Shown: piece by piece, positions 1-9,466 of the stretch
Layout of the letters: each line of letters opens with the position of its first letter
How positions within the stretch are numbered: the stretch's first letter is position 1
Assembly: GCA_003868215.1 (NCBI GenBank)
Contig: QWDQ01000039.1
Span: 186,001 to 250,000, forward strand
DNA length: 64,000 bases
Origin: Pseudophaeomoniella oleicola
Lineage: Eukaryota; Ascomycota; Eurotiomycetes; Phaeomoniellales; Phaeomoniellaceae
Direction of reading: 5' to 3'
Program-made: the position numbers and the translations under genes
The notes under the pieces: model-generated
The model's input: only the letters and a program-made list of their open reading frames with translations
Databases searched by the model: none
What the model was told of the DNA's origin: nothing

Positions 1-310
1 GCCTTCAGGACTTATAGATCCACTTTGGGTACTCGTATACCAGTAACCGACACGTCCCTACTCTGCCGCTGCATGAGAACGGGAAGCCCATGCATTGTGT
101 CTACTGACAGGTCTCCTGCAGAGATGAAGGCTCAAATAAGGAGTCATCTCGACGACAGGTGGATATCGCTGGATAAGAAATTTGTGATCCATTCAAGGCA
201 ACCACCGTCCATGCAGATCCTACGCAGTCGTAAATTACTATGGTATTCCTGAGGAACCGAGGAAGGCCACGCGGTACCTTCCACCTGGTAGCCAATGCAG
301 CACTGAGCAC

Positions 311-338
311 GTACAACATGGCTCGTACAACATGGCTC
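311..338. repeat. 14-bp tandem direct repeat
   Basis: The unit gtacaacatggctc occurs twice in a row and begins a third time. It lies in non-coding DNA and has no evident function. Confidence 0.8.
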
Positions 339-1223
339 GTACAGCGCTGTTTGCTGGGTACTCCACAAACGTGGAATCCGCACGCAGTTGAAACGCCCCT
401 AGACTTCCAAAAATACCAATCAAAAACAAGTGGTCCGCGTGCTCGCCAGCCTCCCAGATACCACCACTCAACCGCTTTTCTCCCTTCCCCCCCGGCTCGT
501 CTTTGTATGCATCTCTTTTCCCAAATCATAAAGTTAATTTCCCAGAGGATACTATATCCTACCAACATACCTGCATGCAGTGGGCGATGAAACAGCTATT
601 CCCTCTCGGTATCATCCTGCAGCTCTTCCAAGGGTCTATCATTTCCCTGCTCGACTATGCACCAGATTATTACGTGGTAGATACCATACCAGGGCCTGCA
701 CTCCTGCCTCAGATCCTCCAGCCAGTCACCCTCCTCCTCACTACTAAACCACATTGATCTAGATCGATCCATCACCTCTCCACGAAAATAATTTTCAGCC
801 TCTTTTCAATCCAATTCCACCATTCTTCGCTTTTCTCCACCCTTCCAACCCTCCCCCCTTTTCAACGCCATGTTCACCTCTTCGATCCAGATCGAACTAT
901 CACCTCTCCACAAAAAACGAAAGGATTCTCAGCCTCTCTCAATTCCCTCCCCTCTCTCTTTCGCCTTTCAAACCTCTGAAGCCTTCCCCCTTCCACCTTC
1001 TCTTCGCTCCTTCTCGACTTCGCCCAATCCACCCTCCCCTCCTGTCCCGCAAGAAACCACAGCCCAACAGCATCTGATGCTTGACCCTTGACCCTTGACC
1101 CTCTACCAGACAAGCAAGCAGACAGACAGACAGGCAGATCTGTCACACCTCGCGAATGCTCCAAATAGGTAGGTCCACAAATGAAATACATACTGGTCCA
1201 TCCTATATCCCATTTGCGCCTCA

Positions 1224-1255
<32 letters not shown>
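1224..1255. repeat. CAGACG hexanucleotide microsatellite
   Basis: Five complete copies of cagacg plus two further bases, in non-coding DNA. A smaller run of gacagacaggcagat-like sequence lies just upstream near 1120. Confidence 0.9.
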
Positions 1256-1717
1256 AACTAAATACGACAGATGAGTTAGGTAGGATCGTTGGATTGCAAT
1301 CGGAATATTACATATATATAGGTAACTAATTATATCAGAATCTGCAATCAACACAAGTGATCAAATGAAGCACTGAAGTTCTAAGAGCCAGAAAAAAAGT
1401 TTACCTGTAGAGATATCTATCGCTAGGTAGGTAATCATAGAAGAATAAGACGACGATAAATAAGAAAAACACACACACATTTTTCCCTTAAGAATTTTTT
1501 TTTGGGGGGGAGGATATATTCAATCATATATAAAACGTTTGTTAGAGCGAAGTTATCTCTGTATTCGATCTACTACATCATACAGCCAGCCAGTCCTACA
1601 TTCCTAATTCTGGCAGACTCTCAGAAATACCATATATTGATCCTACCAAATATTTAGGGTAGGTAATAGGTACTTCATGTCCATCCGTCCGTTCGTCGTT
1701 TCGATGCCAAACAGCAA

Positions 1718-4648
1718 TCAGGGAACCCAGAGCCGAACAAATCCACCAACGTCCCGTCGACATGTCACACAATTACCAAAGTTATTCATCGCGAGGCTGA
1801 CGCGACAGTCCTCGCAGACGCAGAGACATCGGCACGGCCAGGCGATGATGGATCGAGGCGAAGTTTGACATACTACGCAGAGTGGGCCTGATGGGCTGTT
1901 GAGATCGTCGTTCGGGGTCGCGGTCGATTGACGATGAGAACGACGTTCGATGATGAGCTGTTCTAGCATTTCAGACTCCTCGTCTAGCGTGGGGCGTGTT
2001 GGAGGCGATGATGAAGATGACTTGGTTGCAGGGGAACGGCCTACGAGAAGAAGCCTAGAGCGTTCTTGTTCAAGCTCATGCCTGTATTGTGAACGGGTCA
2101 TAATACGGTGCTCTGGCGCTGAGAGGTGGGACGATAGGATTCGTGCTTCAGCCCGTGCAGCAGCATCTCGAGGATTTAACAGCCGAGACAGTGTGCTGGC
2201 GTCCAGTGGCATGAGGTCAGTCTCTGCCATGGGCGTAGACTCCCGAGTGAAGTCACGTTGAGTTGGAGTAATTTGGCCGGATGAGAGCCCCTCCAGCTCC
2301 TCCCAGCCAGCATCGTCGTCTGTATTGGTCGAGGCTGAGATGTTTGTTGACATCGAGATGACAGATGTAGTGTCATCATCATCGTCTACATCAGGTCGGT
2401 ATTCGCCACTGAAATCCTCAGACCCAAACCAGCCTCCCATCTTCCACCAATCATACAACTTTCTATCCAGTTTCTTCTCCAGGTTCCGGTCTGCCCGGCC
2501 ACCTTCATGCGCTAGTCGTCTCCTCATCTCGGGTTCAATGTCATACGCCTCATTGCGAGGAGTTCTCAACTCTCCCCTTTCATCCAGCATCCAGAACTCC
2601 AACGCATAGTCGTGTCCTCTCAATCCATTGTTTTGATCCTCCTGCACAGCTGAACGTTTCAGAGACTTCCCGATGAGGTTTCGCAGCCATCGTGGACGCC
2701 AAGTCAGTCCCACAAGATCTAACGCTGATCCAATGCCAAATGCTATCCATCCCGTAACTAAGTAGAAAATGCCTTTGAAGAAAAGAAATAAAACCCAAAA
2801 CCTCGTCGACCTCTGCAATGCACCAACGCCATTAGGTCCTGGCTGAATGTGTATATCATCCGCTTTCCCTTTATTCTTCGGATCCTCGATCTTCCGCTCT
2901 TTGCCATATCCGCTCTGGAAGGGCGTCTTCCCACCACCCGGAACCCCGTACTCTTCATGAATATGGAAGGAGGCGCCTATAGGCTGTTTCGTACCCTTGG
3001 CCGCTTCAAGTTCATCGAAACGTTCTTCTTCAAGCCAAGTCAGCCTTCTCACTTCGACTGCTCTCCCTTCATTCATGAAGACGGCTTCCGAGGCGGCAGA
3101 AAGCACTGAAAATCCAATTCGGAGCAGGGCGCTGTAGAAATCTTCGTACCATCGGAGTTCAAAGCCTTTGATTTGCATACCAGCCTGGAGATTCTCATGG
3201 GCAATCTGGAACCGCTCCGAAAATGAGCCTGGTCGACGGATGGCAGGGTTTGTCTCAAGGCTCATCGCAGTCAAGGTCAAAGCGAGCAGATAGATGCCGG
3301 CACAAAATGCCATGCCAATCACTATCAGCAGGTGGGGGATAAATCCGACAATGCAAACCGTAGGAAACCTTAGGAATCCAGATGTGATATCCCCCTGAGT
3401 TGCCGTGGAATTGAAGAAGCCCCAAACAAAGGCAGTCATATAGCATACACCCCAGATTGTCGTGTTTACAAGCCGCCATTTGTGTTGCCTGTTGAAAATT
3501 GCGATAATGTTTGACGTCAGGCTATTACAACAAGAGATCAGAGCAATCAGGAGAACTTCTACAGGTACGTTGACTTTGTCCAGAACGAAAGGTCTCGATG
3601 TCGAAGCAGTGTCGATATCAGCTTCCTTGACGATTTCGGCAGTGCGATTAGCCATGTTGGATCCAGGCTTTGCTGCCCCGAATGCGTTCAGGCCCACAGA
3701 ATGACCAAGCATAGCTTCGGCTTCGGAAAATGCAAGCGAATGCTCGAAGATTGACATTCCAGTCTCCGTCATGACAGGTCGTTGCTGCAGAGAACATGAC
3801 AAAGTCTCGACGAAGTGACTGACACAAAGTCGCACGAACGTAGGCCATAAGAGTGAAAAGGACCCGTGACTCGCGGTGGAGTTAGCGTCAGCCTTGCCCA
3901 TGTGGACTGCTGCGCATGCTACATCATCATCCTCCCAAAACAATGCCTGAGAGGACAGTGAGTGTAAGATTCCACCATGACTTGACCAATCGAGTGCAGG
4001 TTGTTTTCCAGACGACCCATATCTGTATAGCGACCAGTCTGGAGAGGTCTGACATCGAATGCCCTGAAGTAGGCTATGTATTTGACTGATAAAGAGTAGA
4101 ATCGGTATAATTCTCAGTGCCAGTCGCTTGTCCCATGTCAAGTGAATCCTCTGCCGTGAAGCAGCGTAGACCGTGACACGATTCAAGATGAGCGCCATGG
4201 TGAAGCAGGTAATGGACCATCTACTCGTCATATAGCTTAACATCCCACCAAGACTTCTCACATTGTGAAAACCAAAGACTTCTTGTAACGCTCCACCCCA
4301 TGTATCACCAGCTTGGCCAGCCGCATCTGCGACTTGAGCAGCAGCGCCTGCGGCTGCCTCGCCCGCCACATCTGCGCCAGCACCTGCGCCAGCTGCCTGA
4401 ATCAAAAAATCAAGATGTAGCATGCGCACAGCTTGTCGTGGGAGAGTATTTAGTAGAAATCGTTCGACTTTGTAGGCATAACGGAGAGGGACCCAGACGA
4501 TGTTCTTGCCCGAGGGGACCCTAAGGTATGAGCTTGTAGTATTTGTCAAGGCTGATAGAGATTGCATGACACCTGTCGTAGGAGGAGGAGGAGTTATCGT
4601 TGCGGCGAACCCTGTAGTCGGGTCTGCCATGGTGAAGCGAGCTGCCAT
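1718..4648 (-). CDS. Multi-spanning membrane RING E3 ligase, Asi1/Asi3-like
   Basis: A single-exon frame of 976 residues. Several hydrophobic segments are visible, near residues 145-195, 360-460 (a dense group) and 617-650. An acidic, Ser/Thr-rich tail follows, then a C-terminal RING at about 921-970 with CVVC, a PCRCLCVCEDC block and NCVTC. The His usual in C3HC4 RINGs is replaced by Cys (PCRC rather than PCGH), and the protein ends in a hydrophobic tail. This layout matches the yeast Asi1/Asi3 inner-nuclear-membrane ubiquitin ligases, which degrade mislocalised membrane proteins and latent transcription factors; that role is inferred from the family. The first ATG (4648) is used here, but an in-frame ATG at 4630 is also possible. 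A 14-bp GC palindrome lies about 260 bp upstream. Confidence 0.8.
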   Translation of the reverse strand: MAARFTMADPTTGFAATITPPPPTTGVMQSLSALTNTTSSYLRVPSGKNIVWVPLRYAYKVERFLLNTLPRQAVRMLHLDFLIQAAGAGAGADVAGEAAAGAAAQVADAAGQAGDTWGGALQEVFGFHNVRSLGGMLSYMTSRWSITCFTMALILNRVTVYAASRQRIHLTWDKRLALRIIPILLFISQIHSLLQGIRCQTSPDWSLYRYGSSGKQPALDWSSHGGILHSLSSQALFWEDDDVACAAVHMGKADANSTASHGSFSLLWPTFVRLCVSHFVETLSCSLQQRPVMTETGMSIFEHSLAFSEAEAMLGHSVGLNAFGAAKPGSNMANRTAEIVKEADIDTASTSRPFVLDKVNVPVEVLLIALISCCNSLTSNIIAIFNRQHKWRLVNTTIWGVCYMTAFVWGFFNSTATQGDITSGFLRFPTVCIVGFIPHLLIVIGMAFCAGIYLLALTLTAMSLETNPAIRRPGSFSERFQIAHENLQAGMQIKGFELRWYEDFYSALLRIGFSVLSAASEAVFMNEGRAVEVRRLTWLEEERFDELEAAKGTKQPIGASFHIHEEYGVPGGGKTPFQSGYGKERKIEDPKNKGKADDIHIQPGPNGVGALQRSTRFWVLFLFFKGIFYLVTGWIAFGIGSALDLVGLTWRPRWLRNLIGKSLKRSAVQEDQNNGLRGHDYALEFWMLDERGELRTPRNEAYDIEPEMRRRLAHEGGRADRNLEKKLDRKLYDWWKMGGWFGSEDFSGEYRPDVDDDDDTTSVISMSTNISASTNTDDDAGWEELEGLSSGQITPTQRDFTRESTPMAETDLMPLDASTLSRLLNPRDAAARAEARILSSHLSAPEHRIMTRSQYRHELEQERSRLLLVGRSPATKSSSSSPPTRPTLDEESEMLEQLIIERRSHRQSTATPNDDLNSPSGPLCVVCQTSPRSIIAWPCRCLCVCEDCRVSLAMNNFGNCVTCRRDVGGFVRLWVP

Positions 4649-5099
4649 TAGGACAGGATATGGCGAGAGTAGAGTAAATCAAAAGAATGCAGACACGTCA
4701 AATAAGATGTCGTTGAACATCTTGATGTGTTCTCTGAGTGAGTGAGTGTCACAAACAAAGTAGGCCGTGCTGTGGAAGGTGAAATACACGTTTGCCCTTT
4801 GTCGCTACTGTCGTATTGAAGGCATGAAAGCAGGAAGAGCCCACAAGTTGAAGGGTACAGTATATCCGTCATCCTTATCGCACGATCGGCACCTCCGGAT
4901 TACTCCCCACATGTGGGGGGCGCCGAGAAATTGGCATACTTTGATATACATACTATGGTACATTTCTCATTTCCCTGACTTTATTGATTGATTACCTCGA
5001 GCAGTCTACTCTCATCAGACGCCTTAGTGCCTTCAAGATCTTTGCCTTCGTTGCCTACGTATCTGACATCTCCTTGTGGTGAATGTGTGATCTCTTCTC
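4649..5099. other. Intergenic: promoter of the RING gene and 3' flank of the acyltransferase gene
   Basis: No coding potential was seen. It must hold the promoter of the minus-strand RING gene and the terminator of the next minus-strand gene upstream. The notable element is the GC palindrome at 4905-4918. Confidence 0.6.
4905..4918. promoter_or_regulatory. Perfect 14-bp palindrome with two inverted CreA-type boxes
   Basis: CCCCACATGTGGGG reads the same on both strands. Each half contains GTGGGG, which fits the fungal carbon-catabolite repressor CreA consensus SYGGRG. It lies about 257 bp upstream of the RING gene's ATG. The binding role is inferred from the motif only. Confidence 0.35.
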
Positions 5100-6482
5100 T
5101 TATCCGATTTTCTCCACAAGGTCTACGAACAGCTTGTCTTCATCTAGAGCCTTGACGTCGTCTTCCGTTAAGCTAATACACAAGTCCCAATCACCTTGTC
5201 GGGTCCTGGGCATTAGATATGCCAGGCTCATGAGCTCCGCCAATCGGGGACGTCTCACGAAGTCTGCTTGACCAAGATTTTTCCCAAAGGTGGCATGATA
5301 GAGCCCTAGATCAGCCCAGCTGGAAGGCATGATGTCAATGTCGGGGTTCATCGAGGCTTCGTATCCGAATGTGGTCTTGTCAGGTTCGTTCCTTAGGAGG
5401 TGCGCAAGCGAACGGAAGTGGTGGTCGTCTGCTTTCCTGAGATCACGACGTAGCTGAAGGGCAATCGAGGCGAGTGGTGCGTTCAGCAACTCAGGGATCG
5501 ACCATGAAGTCGGGATGACAGTGACAATATGTCCAAGGTAATCTGTTGGTAGAGGAGGGTTAAGAGCGCGCCGACCTTGGATTGGACGAAACATGGTACT
5601 TTTCGTGACTTGCGATGTGTCTAGTCTTTTGGTCCGTGCTTTCACCAGGCTCTGCCAGAAGAATGCTACGATAGCATCATTCGTACTGATCCATTTTACA
5701 TCTTCTCCTCTCTCGGCTAAATCCTGTTCTGCTTCCTTCTTCAGCTTCGCGCACGTAGATGCTGGGAAACGAAAGTACAGCCACGGGGCTACGACAGGCA
5801 TCCCAGCCCATCCAGGATTAGCAAGTTTGGATTCGCGACGAACACTAGATAGTGGGTCTGGTGCGGTACCAGGCTCTAGAGGAGGTATGGCATCCTTCTC
5901 GTTCCTATTACCGGTCCGAACTTCTTCTGGAGTCAGAGACTCGCCGCGGAGCACTTTCGCAAACTGGTTAATGAGCACGCCCAATCCAGTCATATCAAAG
6001 GCATGGTGCATTCCATTGAAGGTTAAGATCATTCCATTTTTGACAAGATTCGCCTGGAGGTATATCACTGGAGCAGGCTTGCTGAAGTCGTGGCCAACAG
6101 GTATTCCGCGGTAGGGAGTCAAGACAGTAGCGTCAAGCATCGACATCGGAGCCTTTGAATTGATGATTTCCTCATAGCTCGCACACTGTTCCGTACGATC
6201 TTCAACGTGGACCCAACTCTTGCCGTCGTGTGCATCATAAGGGGCGATGCGATAAGACCCCGAAGATCTAAGAGCTTCTTCTCCCTGCGGTTTATCGTGT
6301 ACAACCTGACCCGCCAACCACGGATAGTACTCGTACATTTTGATTGAAGCCTTCTCCAGACTCATAATCGCAGCTTGCTGCTTTGTTTGGTCTGGCACCG
6401 CGAAGCCAAGACAGATGATGCAGTAAGTGCTTAGACCGGGTAATTGGGCGATGATACCCAGCTCCTTGGAAACGTCGGCCAT
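5100..6482 (-). CDS. BAHD-type acyltransferase, trichothecene 3-O-acetyltransferase-like family
   Basis: A single-exon protein of 460 residues, the usual size for the fungal Transferase (PF02458) family. The catalytic HxxxD is HHAFD at about residue 159. The second family signature (DFGWG-like) is degenerate, DLGLY at about 390. The N-terminal block with QLPGL resembles TRI101-type proteins, which acetylate a hydroxyl using acetyl-CoA in the cytosol. I chose the ATG at 6482 because its context (acaccATGG) is strong and the family N-terminus begins there; an in-frame ATG at 6536 would add 18 unlikely residues. The substrate cannot be read from sequence. No trichothecene or other toxin backbone gene is nearby, so a general O-acyltransferase or detoxification role is as likely. 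Confidence 0.8.
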   Translation of the reverse strand: MADVSKELGIIAQLPGLSTYCIICLGFAVPDQTKQQAAIMSLEKASIKMYEYYPWLAGQVVHDKPQGEEALRSSGSYRIAPYDAHDGKSWVHVEDRTEQCASYEEIINSKAPMSMLDATVLTPYRGIPVGHDFSKPAPVIYLQANLVKNGMILTFNGMHHAFDMTGLGVLINQFAKVLRGESLTPEEVRTGNRNEKDAIPPLEPGTAPDPLSSVRRESKLANPGWAGMPVVAPWLYFRFPASTCAKLKKEAEQDLAERGEDVKWISTNDAIVAFFWQSLVKARTKRLDTSQVTKSTMFRPIQGRRALNPPLPTDYLGHIVTVIPTSWSIPELLNAPLASIALQLRRDLRKADDHHFRSLAHLLRNEPDKTTFGYEASMNPDIDIMPSSWADLGLYHATFGKNLGQADFVRRPRLAELMSLAYLMPRTRQGDWDLCISLTEDDVKALDEDKLFVDLVEKIG

Positions 6483-7119
6483 GGTGTCGAGGAACTGGCC
6501 CGCAGCGACTCTTATTTCACTATACCATGTACCCAATATATCTTGAACAATACGAAAAGCCGTGAATCAAATCTTGCGTAACTGTATAAAAGATTCTCTG
6601 CCCCGAAAAGAAGAGAGAAAAGAGAAAAAGCAAGGGGGGAAACAAATGGGATAAGAACAGGAACCAGCATACCCTCCTCCCACATATTATAACCCTGTCA
6701 CAAAAGTCTCGATCTCATCAATCCTTACCCCTTCCCATCAAGCATCTATCACCTTATCAATAAATGCGCCTGACAGTACTCAACTTCTCGCTTCCCATAT
6801 CGCGCTTTCTACGTCTAAACCATCGCTTAGATGCAATAGGCCACAATCCTAGAAAATCGGTAGTCTCTTGCGAGAGGCGAATGGAACGTCGGTTAGGAAT
6901 CTAGGTACCGTTTTAGGTAACTATGTCGGACGATGGCGCTGACGCTACTGTACAACAAATGATTTGGACAAAGGGTATGACTCTTGAGTTGTTACCGTCT
7001 ATTCTTATACATGTGAAGATCGAGAAGCAATGGATAGAGAACTGCGCTATCAAGATCGGAGATACTTTTGGGGTTGCTTATGGTAACTACCTAGGTTGCT
7101 CCTGATATAATGATACGGC
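6483..7119. other. Intergenic region, no gene recognised
   Basis: Promoter of the acyltransferase gene on the minus strand (purine-rich near 6595-6650) and 3' flank of the MFS gene. The short plus-strand open frame at 6923-7105 has no recognisable domain. Confidence 0.5.
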
Positions 7120-8694
7120 TTACATGCGATATCTAAACCCCTTTGTCTGCAAGTCACTCAAGTCCTCATGTTCATCGTTTTCTGCCGCAACCCTCGCTTC
7201 GTCCACCTGTCCAGCTTTACCAATCCCACCCACCGGCGCAGCACCCTCTTCTTGGTCCCGCTTCTTATTGTACCAGACGAGGTAGAATCTCAGACATAGT
7301 GAGAGAACAATCGTCAACGCATATGAGATCATGATAGCTTCAAAGGCTGTGTTGTATCGCGGGGCTTCCTTCTCCTTGAAAAGCTGAGGCCCAGCAATAT
7401 TTCCAGCGCAATATGCAATGAACAGAATCGCAGTGACGGTGAGCTTCTTAGTGGACCCCTTGTAATTGGAGCCGACCAGTGATAACAGAAGTGGAATGCC
7501 ACCAGGACCGGTGGCGAGGAGGTAATAGGCAAAAAGTTTGACACCTTTGCTGGCACCGGCATAGATGATAGCGCTACCAATGACGGGGAACGCGACAACG
7601 ATGCAGATGAGATATGTCGCAATGTTCACATAGCGCCCCGCAAGCCAGTTAGTTCCTATGATTGTGAAGAAGGATATGAAAGATGACGGCAACGAGACGA
7701 GTGTAGACTGTAAGCTGGTAAAACCGAAGCCTCTCAGTACGAGATTTCCGAAATTCTGCGTCCCGCCGTTTGGGATCTGGGTGAGCAGCGACATACTGAA
7801 CATGAAGAACGTCTTCGGGTCAGTAAGGCATTCGTAGACTTGGTCCAGTTTGTACACCCGTTTGGTTTTCCCGGTACCCGATATGATAACACGTTGTTGT
7901 GCAACTTCACGTTCTTCCGGAGTCAAGAATTTAGCCGTCGCGATAGAGTCCGGCAGGAAGAACAGAAGAACAAAAGCCCAGAGGAAGGTCGCAACCCCGA
8001 GTACAATGAAAAGCCATTGCCACGGAGCCAGTGGATGTTTGACATGTCCAAGTCCATAGGCAATAAATGAACTGAAGACACCTCCCAGTGAGTTCCCGGA
8101 AAACCAGATGCCGGTTCTAAACGGAATTTCGGACCTGGTATACCACGTAGAGGTGATATAGACGAAAGCTGGGGATACGGTTGCTTCAGCAACGCCGAGG
8201 AGGAATCGTACAGTGACAAGGCCACCATAATTGGTGCATGCGGCCGTCAAAGCCACCACAGCACCCCAAAAGAGTGTGGTGATGCCCACGTATTTGCCAA
8301 CAGGGAGCTTTTGGATCAGCCAAGTTGTAGGGTATTCCCAGAAGAAGTAACCTGGATGCCACCATCAGTTCTGGCACGTTGACAAGGGTCTAAGGCGTCA
8401 CATACCGAAATAGAAAACGCTCGAGACCCAAGAATATTGTTGGCCAACAAGGCCGGTGTCATCGCTCAGACCAAAGACAGAGGCGCTCGATAGAATCGTC
8501 TTATCCATGAAGTTCAAGTTATAAGTGAGAAATAACAATGGTATAAGGCGCAGATCGATCTTCCTCAACACTCTAGCAGCAATAGCCTCGTCCACTTGGA
8601 GGTCGGTGGACATGGAGTCATATCGCTCGGGTTGCGTCTCAGCAACGGCAGCCAGATCGACAGTTGTCTCGTGGACATCCTTCGCAGAAGCCAT
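7120..8694 (-). CDS. MFS permease, Dal5/allantoate (anion:cation symporter) family
   Basis: Two exons, 8694-8406 and 8351-7120, joined over a 54-nt intron (donor GTATGT, acceptor CAG), give 506 residues, typical of the family. The N-terminal cytosolic tail leads into KIDLRLIPLLF, then a helix with NFMDKT, which is the Dal5-family start. The MFS loop with GYFFWEYPT is created exactly across the splice. About twelve hydrophobic helices follow, then a charged C-terminal tail. Members import allantoate, ureidosuccinate, nicotinate, tartrate or dipeptides at the plasma membrane; the substrate here is unknown. It is divergent from an adenosine-deaminase-family gene, and the shared 772-bp promoter has GATA-type nitrogen-control motifs, which suggests nitrogen scavenging. 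Confidence 0.87.
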
Positions 8695-9466
8695 GATCAG
8701 TTACCGTGATACCCAGAAGCACAAATCGCTTGTCGATAGACTGTCCTATGCTTGGCACGAGGAGGGGCAGTTGTGGTCATATTTGTACTCTCGAGTACAG
8801 CATCAATCCCCAATGACCTCGGACGAGTTCCGAGTCAAGCTTTACTCTTATCTTGACGGATGGAACTGAATGCGACTTACCAGTGGCGACGGTGGATTAC
8901 GGCGTTGTAGTAATGGGTCGGACTCGCTGGTGGAAACTTCCATTCCGACCATAGTTGATCTATCCGAGAATGTTCGAACGACGTCCGCCGACATAAATCA
9001 TCCCACCAGGCAATGATCCTGGGTATATCTTCCCATGTTGTTGAGACTTCTTCCCGTATGCAGGAGGATCTCGTATGCCTCGGGTATGCGGATCGTCGTC
9101 GTTCAGGTAGATGGGCGGTCAGAAGACCGGGACTTAGGTGGACAGTTAAGTATGTAATTACAGTGCCCATTGATCTTGGCAAGTTGCATTTCACCCCGCG
9201 AACGCGGTTATGTCCGTACCGTCCTTCCCCTATCTGCAACTACTGATTAATACCTCCTCTCGTTGGCCTTGCCCGACCCAACTGAATACCTGGGTAGGTG
9301 GTATTACTCCGTACACCATTCAAGTACTCCGTATAGGACCTTATCTCTGGCGCAAGGTTTGAAGTAATGATTCCTTGTCATGGCAATAGGTAAAAGACTA
9401 CCCTATCTTCAAAACATCACCAGACCAGGTACAGTAGTAGAGTGACTCTCCGCTATAGTCGCCAAG
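8695..9466. promoter_or_regulatory. Divergent promoter of the permease and deaminase genes, with GATA-type sites
   Basis: The two flanking genes point away from each other. HGATAR motifs (AreA/Gat1-type nitrogen regulators) occur on the minus strand at 8848-8853 and 9341-9346 (AGATAA) and at 9403-9408 (AGATAG). Open frames inside this gap show no family resemblance. Short motifs of this kind arise by chance often, so regulation is only suggested. Confidence 0.4.

Larger units (their letters stand above)
1..1717. other. Intergenic region, no gene recognised
   Basis: Only short, unrelated open frames are present, none with a recognisable domain. The stretch holds a 14-bp direct repeat, two imperfect pyrimidine-rich repeats near 763-860 and 880-975, and a CAGACG hexamer microsatellite. 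From about 1300 to 1680 the sequence becomes AT-richer with homopolymer runs, as expected for the 3' flank of the minus-strand gene that ends at 1718. Confidence 0.6.

Noticed and set aside
1-757. Several overlapping open frames on both strands (75-155 codons)
   Set aside because: They overlap each other in different frames, have no family resemblance and no consistent splice sites.
5100-6482. Trichothecene gene cluster
   Set aside because: Only one TRI101-like acyltransferase is present; no terpene synthase, P450 or Tri regulator lies nearby, and this family is common outside toxin clusters.
8877-9239. 120-codon minus-strand frame in the permease/deaminase promoter
   Set aside because: Sequence looks random, with no domain; the gap is explained as a shared promoter.
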